DNA of 64,000 nt from Pseudomonas guariconensis (GCF_024127895.1 NZ_JAMYBK010000008.1:1-64000), one strand, 5' to 3'; shown: positions 7,712 to 17,247, counted from the stretch's first letter. Notes: generated by a model from the sequence alone, not told the origin. Program-made: numbers and translations.

Positions 7712-9198
7712 GGCGTGTCGAGGCGGCCGACCAGGGAGATTTCGAAGTTCGCGCCCATGTACTTGAAGTGGGGCCGCACGGCGAGCGAGACCTGGTACCA
7801 GCCCGGGTCACCTGCCACGTCCGACACTTCGACCCTGGCGGCTCGCAAGGGACGGCGGCTGCGTACATCGGCCGAGGGGTTTTCCTGGTCGGCGACGTAC
7901 TGCTTGATCCACTTGTTGAGTTCGGACTCCAGGTCGCGCCGTTCCTTCCAGCTGCCGATCTGCTCGCGCTGCAGCACCTTGATGTAGTGGGCCAGCCGGT
8001 TGACGATGAACAGGTAGGGCAACTGGGTGCCGAGCTTGTGGTTGGTCTGGGCCTGCAGACCTTCGGGCGTCTTGGGGAAGGTCTTGGGTTTTTGCACCGA
8101 GTTGGCGGAGAAGAACGCGGCGTTGTCGCTGTCCTTGCGCATGGTCAGGGCAATGAAGCCTTCCTCGGCCAGTTCGAACTCCTTGCGGTCGGAGATCAGC
8201 ACTTCGGTCGGGATCTTCGCTTGCAGTTGCCCCAGCGACTCGTACAGGTGGACGGGCAAGTCCTCTACGGCGCCGCCCGACTGCGGGCCAATGATGTTCG
8301 GGCACCAGCGGTAGCGGGCAAAGCTGTCGTTGATGCAACTGGCCAGCAGGAATGCGGAATTGCCCCACAGGTAGTTCTGATGCTGGCCGTCGATGTTCTC
8401 GTCATAGTTGAAGCTGTCGATCGGCTGCTGCTGATGGTGGTAAGCGGATCGGAGCATGAAACGAGGCCCGACCAGTGCGATATGACGGGCATCTTCGCTG
8501 TCGCGCAAGGCGCGCCACTTGGCATGCCGTGGGCCGGCGAAGATGTCTTTGATCTCCTTCAGGTTGGGCAGGTCTTCGAAGCTGCTCAGGTTGAAGAACT
8601 CAGGTGCGGGCGCGCTCAGGAAGGGCGCATGGGACATGGCGCCTACCGACGCCATGTAGCTCAGTAGTTTGATGTCGGGAGAAGAGGGGCCGAAACTGTA
8701 GTTGCCCACCATGGCCGCGACCGGCTCGCCACCGAACTGGCCATAGCCGGCGGTATAGACATGTTTGTAAAGTCCACTGCAGGTGATATCGGCGGCATTC
8801 TCGAAGTCGTCGAGCAAGTCTTCTTTGCTGGCATGCAGGACTTCAAGCTTGATGTTCTCGCGAAAGTCCGTACGGTCGACCAAAAGTTTGAGGCTGCGCC
8901 AGGCGGCTTCAAGTTTCTGGAAATCAGGCTGGTGCAGAATGGCGTCCATCTGCTTGCCGAGCACCCGGTCGACTTCGGCAATCATTTGATCGACGCGATG
9001 TTTGTTGATGCGTTGATCGGGGTCATCACTCTTGAGTATTTCCGTGATGAAGGCTGCCACGCCTTGCCGGGCAACTTGATAGCCTTCTTGAGTCGGCACC
9101 AGCATTGTTTCGGCCATGAGCTGGTCGAGCAATGTGGTGTTGCTTGAAGCCTCGGTTACAACGTCAGTTGCAAGGGGTGTGCTGTTCTGGGTTGGCAT
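7708..9198 (-). CDS. tssC: TssC, large subunit of the T6SS contractile sheath
   Basis: The 496-residue protein is the large sheath subunit (VipB). Visible landmarks are DQMIAEVDRVLGKQMDAILH, FQKLEAAWRSLKLLVDRTDF, a YGQFGGEPVAAMVGNYSFGP segment and FKYMGANFEISLVGRLD at the C terminus. With TssB it forms the helical sheath around the Hcp tube. A GGAG element upstream of the ATG supports the start. It follows tssB by 50 nt and overlaps tssE. Confidence 0.98.
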   Translation of the reverse strand: MPTQNSTPLATDVVTEASSNTTLLDQLMAETMLVPTQEGYQVARQGVAAFITEILKSDDPDQRINKHRVDQMIAEVDRVLGKQMDAILHQPDFQKLEAAWRSLKLLVDRTDFRENIKLEVLHASKEDLLDDFENAADITCSGLYKHVYTAGYGQFGGEPVAAMVGNYSFGPSSPDIKLLSYMASVGAMSHAPFLSAPAPEFFNLSSFEDLPNLKEIKDIFAGPRHAKWRALRDSEDARHIALVGPRFMLRSAYHHQQQPIDSFNYDENIDGQHQNYLWGNSAFLLASCINDSFARYRWCPNIIGPQSGGAVEDLPVHLYESLGQLQAKIPTEVLISDRKEFELAEEGFIALTMRKDSDNAAFFSANSVQKPKTFPKTPEGLQAQTNHKLGTQLPYLFIVNRLAHYIKVLQREQIGSWKERRDLESELNKWIKQYVADQENPSADVRSRRPLRAARVEVSDVAGDPGWYQVSLAVRPHFKYMGANFEISLVGRLDTP

Positions 9199-9248
9199 CG
9201 GGGGGCGCTCCGTTGTCTTGCTCGACCCTGTGTGGGGCCACGTTTGGT

Positions 9249-9752
9249 TCAGGCTTCTTTCGGCGCTTCAAGCACCCGTTCCAGTTCGTGCGCAAGCTGT
9301 CGACGGGCGCCTTCATCGTTCAGGAGCTGCTGTAACCGTTTGCGGAAGGTGGGGACGTTGCCCAGCGGGCCCTTCAGGGCCACCAGCGCTTCGCGCAGCT
9401 CCAGCAGCTTGTTCAGCTCCGGTACCTGGCGCGCGATGTGATCCGGCCCAAAGTCGTCGATCGACTTGAACTGCAGGTTGATCGCCAGTTCGCTGTCGGC
9501 GGCTGGGTCGAGCATGGAGGGGACCGACAGGCACAGGCCGACACCTGCGTCTCTCAACACATCGTTGAAAGTGTGCTTGTCGATGCGCATGACCGGGCGG
9601 TCTTCGAGCGCGCGGGCGTCATCCAGCCCGAAGTCGCCCAGGGCCAGCATCTTGTGAGGCAGCTCTATTTCGGCCTGCACGTCTCCTGCGGCCGGTACAT
9701 ATTTGATGTTGATGCGCTCTTTAGGCGCGACGGAACTTGTACTTCTGGACAT
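9249..9752 (-). CDS. tssB: TssB, small subunit of the T6SS contractile sheath
   Basis: The 167-residue product (VipA family) shows RINIKYVPAAGDVQAEIELP and LALGDFGLDDARALEDRPV, a region in which TssB interlocks with TssC, and an NLQFKSIDDFGPDHIARQVP segment typical of the family. It is the first gene of the minus-strand T6SS operon. A GGGGAG element sits about 10 nt upstream of the ATG. The 332-nt gap to the divergent operon presumably contains its promoter. Confidence 0.97.
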   Translation of the reverse strand: MSRSTSSVAPKERINIKYVPAAGDVQAEIELPHKMLALGDFGLDDARALEDRPVMRIDKHTFNDVLRDAGVGLCLSVPSMLDPAADSELAINLQFKSIDDFGPDHIARQVPELNKLLELREALVALKGPLGNVPTFRKRLQQLLNDEGARRQLAHELERVLEAPKEA

Positions 9753-10084
9753 CGGCGCGTAACTCCCCGTTTTGTGTAGGACGTTTCGCGCAAGGCATAT
9801 TAACTTGGGTTATTAGTTTGTAGGAATTTTCCCAAGTTTCTTTCTTGTCATAATCGTTATGTTGGGTTGCTTGTCGTTGCTCTAAAAAACCATGCATGGA
9901 AATATGGCGTCTGGTCGAGTTTAAAAATGTAAGGGAATATTTATTTGTATGCGCTTGGGTCTGTGTAATAGTCTCGTGCCCATTCTGCCGGGCTTCTTTG
10001 ATCGCTGTCGTGGCGCATGAGTGTCGGAGAACACTTTCGCCCTATGTAGGGCATTTGTACTTTTGGGAAAAGAGTGAACTTACG
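9753..10084. promoter_or_regulatory. Divergent promoter region of the two T6SS operons
   Basis: This 332-nt gap is markedly more AT-rich than the flanking genes and lies between divergent tssB and tagO. I see an inverted repeat with arms AACTTGGG (9802-9809) and CCCAAGTT (9831-9838) on the tssB side, and a compact palindrome GCCCTATGTAGGGC at 10039-10052, about 33 nt before the tagO ATG. No convincing -24/-12 sigma-54 element was found by eye. A long in-frame extension of tagO through this region (from 9896) is AT-rich and unlike coding sequence. Confidence 0.55.
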
Positions 10085-10735
10085 ATGATTACCCGCTATG
10101 TCTATGGCGCTGGTCTTTCGTTGCTGTTTTGTATTGGGCCCGTGCTGGCGGGCACGGCGCGGGATTGCCCTACGATCGTGTCCAACCTCGAGCGTTTGGC
10201 TTGCTTCGATCAGGCCGCCGGGACGCCGGTGCGCCTGCCGAGGTCGACTTGGTCTGCACCTGAGCAGGATTCGCCGACCTTGCGCCGCGTGATGGCCAAC
10301 GAGGCCCAGCGAGCGTCAGACGACCTGACGTTCCGCCTGAGCGCCGAGGACGAAGGGCTGGCAGGGCATAGGCGGGTATTGATCTCGGCGCCCGCGATAG
10401 CCTCCCCCGAGCCGCGCCCCTACCTCGCTATCAGCTGTGTGCAGAACATCTCGAGATTGCAGTTGATCGTCGGGCAACCCCTCGAGGCCAAGTGGGTAAA
10501 GGTGCAGTTGCAAGGTGAGCGAGGGGCGACGAACGCGACGCCCTGGCAGGTGATGGAGAATGGCCAGGTACTCGATGCGGGCAGGGGATTGCCGGCCATC
10601 GAGCAGATCAAGCCGGTGATCGGCGCGCACCGTATCCATGTCGTCAGCGATCATCCCGTCGTCGACGGGCTGAGCTTCGACGCCCAGGGCCTGGACCCGC
10701 TGATCGAGCAGGCGCGTCAAGCATGTCGCTGGTAG
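10085..10735 (+). CDS. VasI/TagO-family T6SS accessory protein, exported
   Basis: The 216-residue protein starts MITRYVYGAGLSLLFCIGPV with a signal peptide cleaved probably after VLAG. The mature part contains CPTIVSNLERLACFDQAAGT, a feature of the VasI (VCA0118) family, then AISCVQNISRLQLIVGQPLE. The family is T6SS-associated and periplasmic; its role is not firmly settled. The start at 10085 is chosen because the signal peptide begins there; the AT-rich 63-codon upstream extension is unlikely. It is the first gene of the plus-strand operon and overlaps tssA by 13 nt. Confidence 0.85.
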   Translation: MITRYVYGAGLSLLFCIGPVLAGTARDCPTIVSNLERLACFDQAAGTPVRLPRSTWSAPEQDSPTLRRVMANEAQRASDDLTFRLSAEDEGLAGHRRVLISAPAIASPEPRPYLAISCVQNISRLQLIVGQPLEAKWVKVQLQGERGATNATPWQVMENGQVLDAGRGLPAIEQIKPVIGAHRIHVVSDHPVVDGLSFDAQGLDPLIEQARQACRW

Positions 10736-12177
10736 CGCAGGTCTCGGCGCAGGAAATCGCCCTGCTGCTGGCGCCCATCGACCCAGAGGCGCCTGCGGGC
10801 CTGTTCGATGTCGAGGATGAAACCTACCAGGCGATCGACCAGGAGATGGTCAAGCTGGGTGGCCTGCAGGAGGCCTCCATCGACTGGTCCTACATCGAGG
10901 AAGCCTCCCGCCAGTACTTGAGCCAGCAGTGCAAGCACCTGCGGATCGTCGGGCATTTGAGTGTCGCCTGGTTGCGCAGCGGTTGCTGGGAGCGTTGGGG
11001 GTTCACCCTGGAACTGCTGGCTGGAATGGTCGAACGCTACTGGGAGTCCGCTCACCCAAAGCCAGGCCCCAAGGGGTTCTTGGCCAAGCGCAAGTGGGTG
11101 GGCTTGGTCACCGGTCGCTTGGCCGAAGCGTTGCCCCGGCTGGACCGCTTTACCTACACGCCGGCCCACGCGGCGGCCGCCCAGCGCGCATTGACGCGCC
11201 TGCAGCAGCAGGCGGATACGGCGCAGCTCGACTCGGCTGCCTTGGGCGAGCTGGAGCGCTCGCTGCTCGCGCAGGTGACGCTCGCCAACGGCAGTGTGCA
11301 GGCCTGCACGGCCAAGACGGCAACGCCCAAGGCCGAGTCGGCACCCCTGGTCGATGCCTTCGCCCCGGCCAAGACCAGCATCTCCCTGGGCAACGAGCGC
11401 GAGACGCGCCGAGCCGTGTTGAGCATGGCCGAGTTCATCAACCAGCAAGACCCATACGACCCCACCGGCTACCAACTGCGCCGTTTCGGTTTGTGGGCCC
11501 ATATCCAGGCGGCGCCGATGGCCAGGCACGAGCACCGCACGGAGCTGATGGCGGTGCCGGCGGATATCGCCCTGGGCTACGAAGAGGCGATTACCGGCAC
11601 GGCGATCGACCCCGCCTTGCTGCTGCGCATCGAAAAGAGCGTGACCGCCTCGCCGTACTGGATTCGCGGCAGCTTCCTGGCGGCAACCGTCGCTACCCGT
11701 TTGGCGATGGGTGAGGTGGCCGAAGCCATTCGTAGTACCTGCGCCCGGTTCGTGCAGCGCTTGCCCGCGCTGCAGCAGTTGCGCTTCAGCGATGGCACGG
11801 CCTTCGTCGATGACCAAAGCCTTGCGTGGCTCGCAGGTGGGCAGGCCCAGGCTGGCCAAGGGGCGCCTTCGCACGCGTTCGGCGGCCTGCGCGAGGAACT
11901 GTTCAGCCAGCTGGAATCTGGCGGTGTGGAACCCGTGCTGCTGCGGCTACAGGGCATGCAAGCGGACTTTCGCGCGCCTCGCGAGCGCTGCCACAGCACG
12001 GTGATCGCCGCCGACCTGCTCGCCGCGCGGGGCCTCTCGTGGCTCGCCCAGGACCTGTGCGCCAGCGTTGCCCGGACCATGCAGCAAACGACCGCCGATG
12101 CGTGGGAGCCGGAGGTCTTCCAACGGCTCCAGCAATACAGCGCCGCTTCGGTGTTGATCGATCAGGACAAGGACTAG
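10723..12177 (+). CDS. tssA: TssA, VasJ-type T6SS cap/priming protein
   Basis: The 484-residue product has an N-terminal ImpA domain. Residues 1-60 include LLLAPIDPEAPAGLFDVEDE and the nearby CKHLRIVGHLSVAWLRSGCW region typical of TssA. The remainder resembles the VasJ class: a middle domain with the NERETRRAVLSMAEFINQQD start and a C-terminal helical domain. TssA proteins organise baseplate and sheath polymerisation, and the long VasJ class sits at the distal end of the sheath or the baseplate. The gene overlaps tagO by 13 nt and precedes tssM by 8 nt. Confidence 0.9.
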   Translation: MSLVAQVSAQEIALLLAPIDPEAPAGLFDVEDETYQAIDQEMVKLGGLQEASIDWSYIEEASRQYLSQQCKHLRIVGHLSVAWLRSGCWERWGFTLELLAGMVERYWESAHPKPGPKGFLAKRKWVGLVTGRLAEALPRLDRFTYTPAHAAAAQRALTRLQQQADTAQLDSAALGELERSLLAQVTLANGSVQACTAKTATPKAESAPLVDAFAPAKTSISLGNERETRRAVLSMAEFINQQDPYDPTGYQLRRFGLWAHIQAAPMARHEHRTELMAVPADIALGYEEAITGTAIDPALLLRIEKSVTASPYWIRGSFLAATVATRLAMGEVAEAIRSTCARFVQRLPALQQLRFSDGTAFVDDQSLAWLAGGQAQAGQGAPSHAFGGLREELFSQLESGGVEPVLLRLQGMQADFRAPRERCHSTVIAADLLAARGLSWLAQDLCASVARTMQQTTADAWEPEVFQRLQQYSAASVLIDQDKD

Positions 12178-12185
12178 GAGCCCTC

Positions 12186-15100
12186 ATGAATCGACTCTGG
12201 ACATCATTCAAACGTTGGGGCTTGCCGCTGGCCACGCGCATCGGCGTGGCGATGCCGCTGCTGCTCGGGGTGGGGGCCTTGCTGATGCTGGTCGCCATCT
12301 GGTGGCTTGGCCCGCACTGGACCTGGCGTGGGCAACAGCTACTGGCGAACGTGGCGCAGCGCAGCGTGGCCAGCCTGGTGCTCGTCCTGGTAGCGCTGCT
12401 GTGCTGGTCGCTCGTTCTGCGCGTGCGGTTTCGTCGGCTGCAAGCGGAGCGTCGGCAGGCGCTCGCGGCCGAGGCCGATCCTTGCCTGCCGTTCGTCATG
12501 GCCCAGGAGCAGGCACTGAACCGGGGGCTGGCGAACTACCTCGAGCATGCGGGTGGGCGTCGGGCGCTGTATCGGCTGCCTTGGTACCTGCTGCTGGGCG
12601 AAGAGCAGGCCGGCAAGAGCCGTTTCATCGAGCACTCGAACCAGTGTTTTTCCCTGACCCGTATCGACCAGGCCCAGGCCCGTGGCCGCCACGCCGAAGA
12701 CGTCCCCTATCCGGTGCAGTGGTGGATCGGCAATGAGGCCGTCATTCTCGACCCGCCAGGCGAATTCCTCACCCAGGCCTCCTTGGGGAATCACGTGCCC
12801 GGTGGGGCAGGCGACACACAACCTGCAGTGCCAGCCGCTACTCCATCCAAGCTCTGGAACCACTTGCTGGGCTGGTTGGTGCGCAACCGAAGCCGCAGGG
12901 CCCTCAATGGCCTGCTGCTGGTCGTCGATCTGTCATCGCTGTTGCACGCCACGCCCGCCCAACGCACCGCGCTCGCCCATGTGCTGCGCACGCGCTTGCA
13001 TGAAGTGAGCAGCCAGCTGGGTTCACGCCTGCCGCTTTACGTGGTGATGAGCAAGGTCGACTTGCTGGACGGTTTCGAGCCGTTCTTCGCTCGCCTTTCG
13101 GACTCGCAACGCGAGCAAATGCTGGGGTTCACCTTCAAGCTGGAGACCATTGGCACGTTCGACGCCTGGTTGGACGAGTTCGCCGATCATTACGATCAAC
13201 TGATCGTCCGGCTGTATGAGCAGATGCTGGAGCACCTGTGTGTGTTGGGCTGCCCGCGACAGCGCGAGGGCCTCACGTCGTTGCACGCGCAGTTGATGGG
13301 CCTGCGCCCGACCTTGCTGAACTTTCTGCGCGAGGTGCTGGCGAGCGACCGCTTCACCACGCCGGCATTGGTGCGAGGGGTGTACTGGTCCTCGGTGCTT
13401 CAGCAAGGCGAAACGCGCAATGCGTTCGTCCGCGAGGCGGCACAGCCCTACGTGGCCGATCCCCCCTTGCGCGAAGGCAAGCCGCAGGGCAAGGCATCGG
13501 TCTATTTCACCCAGCAGGTCTTCCAGCGCGTCATCTATCAAGAAGCGGGCCTTGCCGGCGACAACGTGAAAGTGGCACGCCACAAGCGCCGCCTGTTGTG
13601 GGTCGGTTCGGGGGTAGGCGCCCTGGCGATCGCCATTGCCGTCGCCAACTGGCAGCGCTACTTCGATATCAACGGGGCCAAGGCGACCAGCGTGCTGGCC
13701 AAGAGCCAGGCATTCAGCCTCCAGCATGTGGACCAGCAGGTGGACCCGACCGGGCGGAACCTGTTGGCGCCGTTGGATCAGATTCGCGATGCGGTTTCCG
13801 TATTCGGTGACTACCGTTCGGCATGGCCGGGCGTGGCCGATTTCGGCCTTTATCAAGGGCGTGACATTGGGCCAAGGGTCGATGAAGCTTACCTGAGCCT
13901 GTTGTCGCGACGCTTCCTGCCGGCCATTGCCAGTGGTGTCGTCGATGCCATGAGTGCCGCCCCCGAGGGCAGCGAACGACAGATGGCTGCGCTCAGGGTC
14001 TATCGAATGATCGAGGAGCGCCAGAACCGTCGCCCTGGCTGGGTGGAGGACTGGATGGCCCGGCAGTGGCAGCTCGCGTTCCCTGGGCAAGGGCAACTGC
14101 AGCGAGACTTGATGCGCCACCTGGAGTACGCCTTGGCCTATGCCGATGCCGACTTGTCGCAGTATCGCCAGCGCGTCAGTGAAACCCAGCAATCGCTGCG
14201 CAAGGTCCCGCTGCCGCAGCGCGTGTACGCCAGCCTCAAGCAGCAGGCGCGGGAGCGGTTGCACACTGGCCTGGACCTGCGCAACCAGGTCGGGCCGGCA
14301 TTCGATATCGTCTACCAGCCGGCCGCCGGTGCCGCGCACGGGTACGACGGCATCCGGCTGGCCCCGCTGCTGACGGCCAAAGGCTTGAAGGACTACTTCG
14401 AGCCACGCAGCCAACAGCTCACCGAGATGGCGATGATCGACCAGTGGGCGTTGGGTGAGCGCGACCAGGCGCACTACACCGATGCCGACCGCGAAGCCTT
14501 GACCGAACGCATTGGCAACCTGTACAGCAGCGACTACATCGACAGCTGGCGGCGGGCCTTGAATGCCTTCGCGGTGGCGGACTTCCATGACCTGAACCAT
14601 GGCGTCTCGATACTCGAACAACTGACGGGGCCTGCGGCGCCGTTGCAGCGGCTGCTGGAAACCGTGCGGGACAATACCGTCCTGTCCTCGGCGCCGGCTG
14701 CAGCAGAGCAGGGCGAGGCCGCCGTGCTCAAGCGTGTCGGTGGTGCATTCGAGCAACAGCAGGCCATGGGGATTCAGCGGGCGTTCGCGGGCTTGAATGC
14801 CCTGTTGCAGCCAAAAGGAGAGAGCCCGAGCTACTACGATGAAACGCTCGACGCCATCATCGCCGTCCACGGCTACGCGAAAGCGGTGCAGGACAGCCCG
14901 GACCGAGGCAAGGCCGCATTGCACGCGGTACTCCAGCGCTTCTCGATGACGGCGCCCGACCCGATCGGCAACCTGCAACGCATCGCCACCGGGCTGCCCG
15001 AGCCCATCAAGCAACAGGTCAGGAAAGTCGCCGAGCAAACCGCCTACGTACTGAATGTCGAGGCACTGCGCGAGTTGGAACGGCGTTGGGATGCCGAGGT

Positions 15101-15776
15101 GTACAGCTTCTTCCAGCAGCGGCTGGCGGGGCGCTATCCCTTCGTCGTTCGGGCGCCCGATGCTTCGCTGGATGACTTCGAGGCGTTCTTCGGGCCCAAG
15201 GGGCGCTTGCAGCAGTTCCAGGACCAGTACCTCAAGGTCTTCCTGAAGGACAATCTCGAGGCGCTGCAGCCTGGCCAGCACGGTGAGTCGCTGATCCGTA
15301 GCGACCTGATCGAGCAATTGGCAGCGGCAGACCGCATCCGCGAGACCTTCTTCGATCAACGCGGCAACCTCAGCGTGCAGTTCAGCATCGAGCCGCTGGG
15401 GCTCAGCGCGAACCAGCGCACCAGCCTGCTGGACCTGGATGGCCAATTGATTTCCTACACCCACGGCCCGAGCCAGATCACGGGTGTGGTTTGGCCCAAT
15501 ACCCTGGGGCAGCAGGTGCGCAGCAACCTCACATTGCTCAGGCGCAATGGCAACAGCAGCAGCCTGGAGTATCGCGGCCCCTGGTCGATGTTCCGCCTGC
15601 TCAGCCGGGGTGCGCTCAATGGCCGGACCGCGACCAGCGTGGACCTCGGTTTCAAAACGGGGGATGGCGTGATGCGCTATCGGCTGAGCGCCGAAAAAGC
15701 GTTCAACCCCATTACCCAGCAGCCCTTCAAGGGCTTCAGGCTGCCGCGTACCCTGCTTGGGCAGGTCCATCCCTGA
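12186..15776 (+). CDS. tssM: TssM, IcmF-family inner-membrane protein of T6SS
   Basis: The 1196-residue protein is the IcmF/TssM core of the membrane complex. Two transmembrane segments lie at about residues 18-41 and 59-81, and a third at about 468-487 (LLWVGSGVGALAIAIAVANW). Between them is the cytoplasmic domain with a Walker A motif GEEQAGKS near residue 138-145, so nucleotide binding is possible. The periplasmic part (about residue 490 onward) ends in a beta-rich C-terminal domain that docks with TssJ. The start at 12186 follows the tssA stop by 8 nt with GGAG upstream; a 120-codon in-frame extension into tssA is a shadow. Confidence 0.97.
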   Translation: MNRLWTSFKRWGLPLATRIGVAMPLLLGVGALLMLVAIWWLGPHWTWRGQQLLANVAQRSVASLVLVLVALLCWSLVLRVRFRRLQAERRQALAAEADPCLPFVMAQEQALNRGLANYLEHAGGRRALYRLPWYLLLGEEQAGKSRFIEHSNQCFSLTRIDQAQARGRHAEDVPYPVQWWIGNEAVILDPPGEFLTQASLGNHVPGGAGDTQPAVPAATPSKLWNHLLGWLVRNRSRRALNGLLLVVDLSSLLHATPAQRTALAHVLRTRLHEVSSQLGSRLPLYVVMSKVDLLDGFEPFFARLSDSQREQMLGFTFKLETIGTFDAWLDEFADHYDQLIVRLYEQMLEHLCVLGCPRQREGLTSLHAQLMGLRPTLLNFLREVLASDRFTTPALVRGVYWSSVLQQGETRNAFVREAAQPYVADPPLREGKPQGKASVYFTQQVFQRVIYQEAGLAGDNVKVARHKRRLLWVGSGVGALAIAIAVANWQRYFDINGAKATSVLAKSQAFSLQHVDQQVDPTGRNLLAPLDQIRDAVSVFGDYRSAWPGVADFGLYQGRDIGPRVDEAYLSLLSRRFLPAIASGVVDAMSAAPEGSERQMAALRVYRMIEERQNRRPGWVEDWMARQWQLAFPGQGQLQRDLMRHLEYALAYADADLSQYRQRVSETQQSLRKVPLPQRVYASLKQQARERLHTGLDLRNQVGPAFDIVYQPAAGAAHGYDGIRLAPLLTAKGLKDYFEPRSQQLTEMAMIDQWALGERDQAHYTDADREALTERIGNLYSSDYIDSWRRALNAFAVADFHDLNHGVSILEQLTGPAAPLQRLLETVRDNTVLSSAPAAAEQGEAAVLKRVGGAFEQQQAMGIQRAFAGLNALLQPKGESPSYYDETLDAIIAVHGYAKAVQDSPDRGKAALHAVLQRFSMTAPDPIGNLQRIATGLPEPIKQQVRKVAEQTAYVLNVEALRELERRWDAEVYSFFQQRLAGRYPFVVRAPDASLDDFEAFFGPKGRLQQFQDQYLKVFLKDNLEALQPGQHGESLIRSDLIEQLAAADRIRETFFDQRGNLSVQFSIEPLGLSANQRTSLLDLDGQLISYTHGPSQITGVVWPNTLGQQVRSNLTLLRRNGNSSSLEYRGPWSMFRLLSRGALNGRTATSVDLGFKTGDGVMRYRLSAEKAFNPITQQPFKGFRLPRTLLGQVHP

Positions 15777-15806
15777 GGGTGATGAAGCCCGCTTGATGAG
15801 TCGATC

Positions 15807-15848
15807 GTACCGGCCCCTTGGCGGCGAACCGCGCGAAGGGGCCGGTAC
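15807..15848. terminator. Bidirectional hairpin between tssM and autotransporter gene
   Basis: Arms GTACCGGCCCCTT (15807-15819) and AAGGGGCCGGTAC (15836-15848) pair perfectly over 13 bp; a nested GCGG/CCGC stem closes a tetraloop inside. It sits between two convergent stop codons, which suits a shared transcription end, but there is no strong T tract on either side. Confidence 0.6.
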
Positions 15849-15851
15849 AGG

Positions 15852-16931
15852 CTACCAACGCATCCTGACCCCGAGGCTGCCGATCAGCCCATTGAGGTCA
15901 TTGTCATCCACATCGCTGCTGTAGTCGGCACTGACGAACAACGCCACCTTGGGCGTGACCCGCGCCACCAGCCCCAACCCCAGCTCGACGGTGGTGGAAT
16001 TGCGCGAGCTGGAGATCTTGTCCACCTGGTCCAGCTTCACCGGCTCGGCATTGTTGAAGTCATACCAGACGTTGGTTCGCACATAGGGCTCGATGGGCAT
16101 GCCGCGCACTTCGTAGCGCCCCGACAGCCTGGCGCCCACCCGGCCGCTCCAGCTCGGTTGGCTGTCGAAGGCCTGCAGGGTTTCTTCCTGTACCTGGTTG
16201 CCAGGGAAGAACTGCTGGTTGATCAACTGTGCCTGGGGCTCGATCACCCAGCCGCCACCCAGACCGATGGGGTAGCCGCCTTCTACCGAGAAGGTCATCG
16301 CATGGCCGCTGTCGTTCAGGCGCTGGCCGCTCTCGCCGCGGCCATTGACGTCGATGCGCGTGCCCATGGCCACGGCATCGAGGTGCCAGCCTTGCTCGTG
16401 AGTCATGCTCCAGTACACCCCCAAGCTCTCGCCGCTGAGGTTGACGGCGTTCTTCTGCTTGTCGCCCAGCAGCCTGCGCGTGCCGTTTAAGCTGCTTTGC
16501 AGGTTGTTGTGGCCGACGAATATCCCCGCGCGATGGACATTGCCACTGGCGGTTTCACGCACGAACAGGTCCGGGCCGATCATCAGTTGCTGGCTGGGCG
16601 CCTCCAGTTGCTCCGGCGCCTGCGCACCGAGGCGGGGGCTGCCGGGAAAGAACTGCGCCCATTGGCTGGTGACCAGGTCCGGGGCTGCCTGCCCGTGGCG
16701 CTCGACCATCTGCTCGGAGAAGGCGTACAAAGCGCTCAGGCCCAGGCCGCTGGCGCTGACCGGGTCCAGGGACAGTTGCGGCATCGTCGGCTGCTGCAGC
16801 AGGGCGGCGAAGGGCGCCTCCTCCTCCTGCAGGTCGAGCGCGAAGGTTTCCACCGGGGTTGCCAGGAGCAGCGACGTGGAAACCGCGCAGAAAATGCAGT
16901 CGAAACGCACAGGATTCGAGGTTCTTTTCAT
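15852..16931 (-). CDS. Autotransporter beta-barrel protein with almost no passenger
   Basis: The 359-residue protein starts MKRTSNPVRFDCIFCAVSTS with a signal peptide, preceded by GAGGAG at 7 nt. From about residue 95 it is an autotransporter outer-membrane barrel: repeated amphipathic strands, internal GYPIGLGGGWVIEPQAQLIN and YVRTNVWYDF, and a C-terminal aromatic residue (GVRMRW) as required for BAM recognition. Only about 70 residues separate signal peptide and barrel-type sequence, whereas classical autotransporters carry passengers of several hundred residues. It could be an autonomous barrel, a remnant of a larger gene, or a short-passenger protein. It is convergent to tssM; I see no direct link to T6SS. 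Confidence 0.8.
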   Translation of the reverse strand: MKRTSNPVRFDCIFCAVSTSLLLATPVETFALDLQEEEAPFAALLQQPTMPQLSLDPVSASGLGLSALYAFSEQMVERHGQAAPDLVTSQWAQFFPGSPRLGAQAPEQLEAPSQQLMIGPDLFVRETASGNVHRAGIFVGHNNLQSSLNGTRRLLGDKQKNAVNLSGESLGVYWSMTHEQGWHLDAVAMGTRIDVNGRGESGQRLNDSGHAMTFSVEGGYPIGLGGGWVIEPQAQLINQQFFPGNQVQEETLQAFDSQPSWSGRVGARLSGRYEVRGMPIEPYVRTNVWYDFNNAEPVKLDQVDKISSSRNSTTVELGLGLVARVTPKVALFVSADYSSDVDDNDLNGLIGSLGVRMRW

Positions 16932-17247
16932 GGCGGATCTCCTCTGTTGTGTGTACAGCCCAAGGACCTGGCCTGATGTCACGAGCTGTACGACCGAACA
17001 GAGGGCGACTCAAACCAGCACGCAAGCCGGCCCGAGCGCGCACGAAAGGCGCGAGCTAGAGGCCCGGCGCGAGTTTTTCACGACTGGTGATAACGTTCAG
17101 CTAAGGAGAGGTCGGCGCCTGCGTCAAGAAAACGTGGAAACGCCGACAAGGTGGCAGGACAAGGTGCAACTCATTGAATACATGAGTAAATGATGCGTCT
17201 ATAGCGAGGAAGGTTCTTTGCCGCTGCCCGGCTATGCCGAATCATTG
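16932..17247. promoter_or_regulatory. Gap upstream of the autotransporter gene
   Basis: No gene was found in this 316-nt gap. It has an inverted repeat GTACAGC (16953-16959) / GCTGTAC (16985-16991), 22-60 nt upstream of the autotransporter ATG, that could be an operator. A direct repeat GCGCGAG occurs near 17045 and 17068. The 3' end of the next gene (minus strand) begins at 17248 with no clear terminator. Confidence 0.3.

Noticed and set aside
9896..10084. 63-codon N-terminal extension of the TagO/VasI gene
   Set aside because: AT-rich, contains the palindrome, and the signal peptide begins at the ATG at 10085.
13023..15770. 915-codon open frame antisense to tssM
   Set aside because: It follows the third-position GC bias of tssM and shows no family motif; tssM is clearly coding.
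1..15776. T6SS effector/immunity genes
   Set aside because: Every gene in the cluster matches a structural or accessory component; any effector would have to be beyond the left edge, next to vgrG, or elsewhere.
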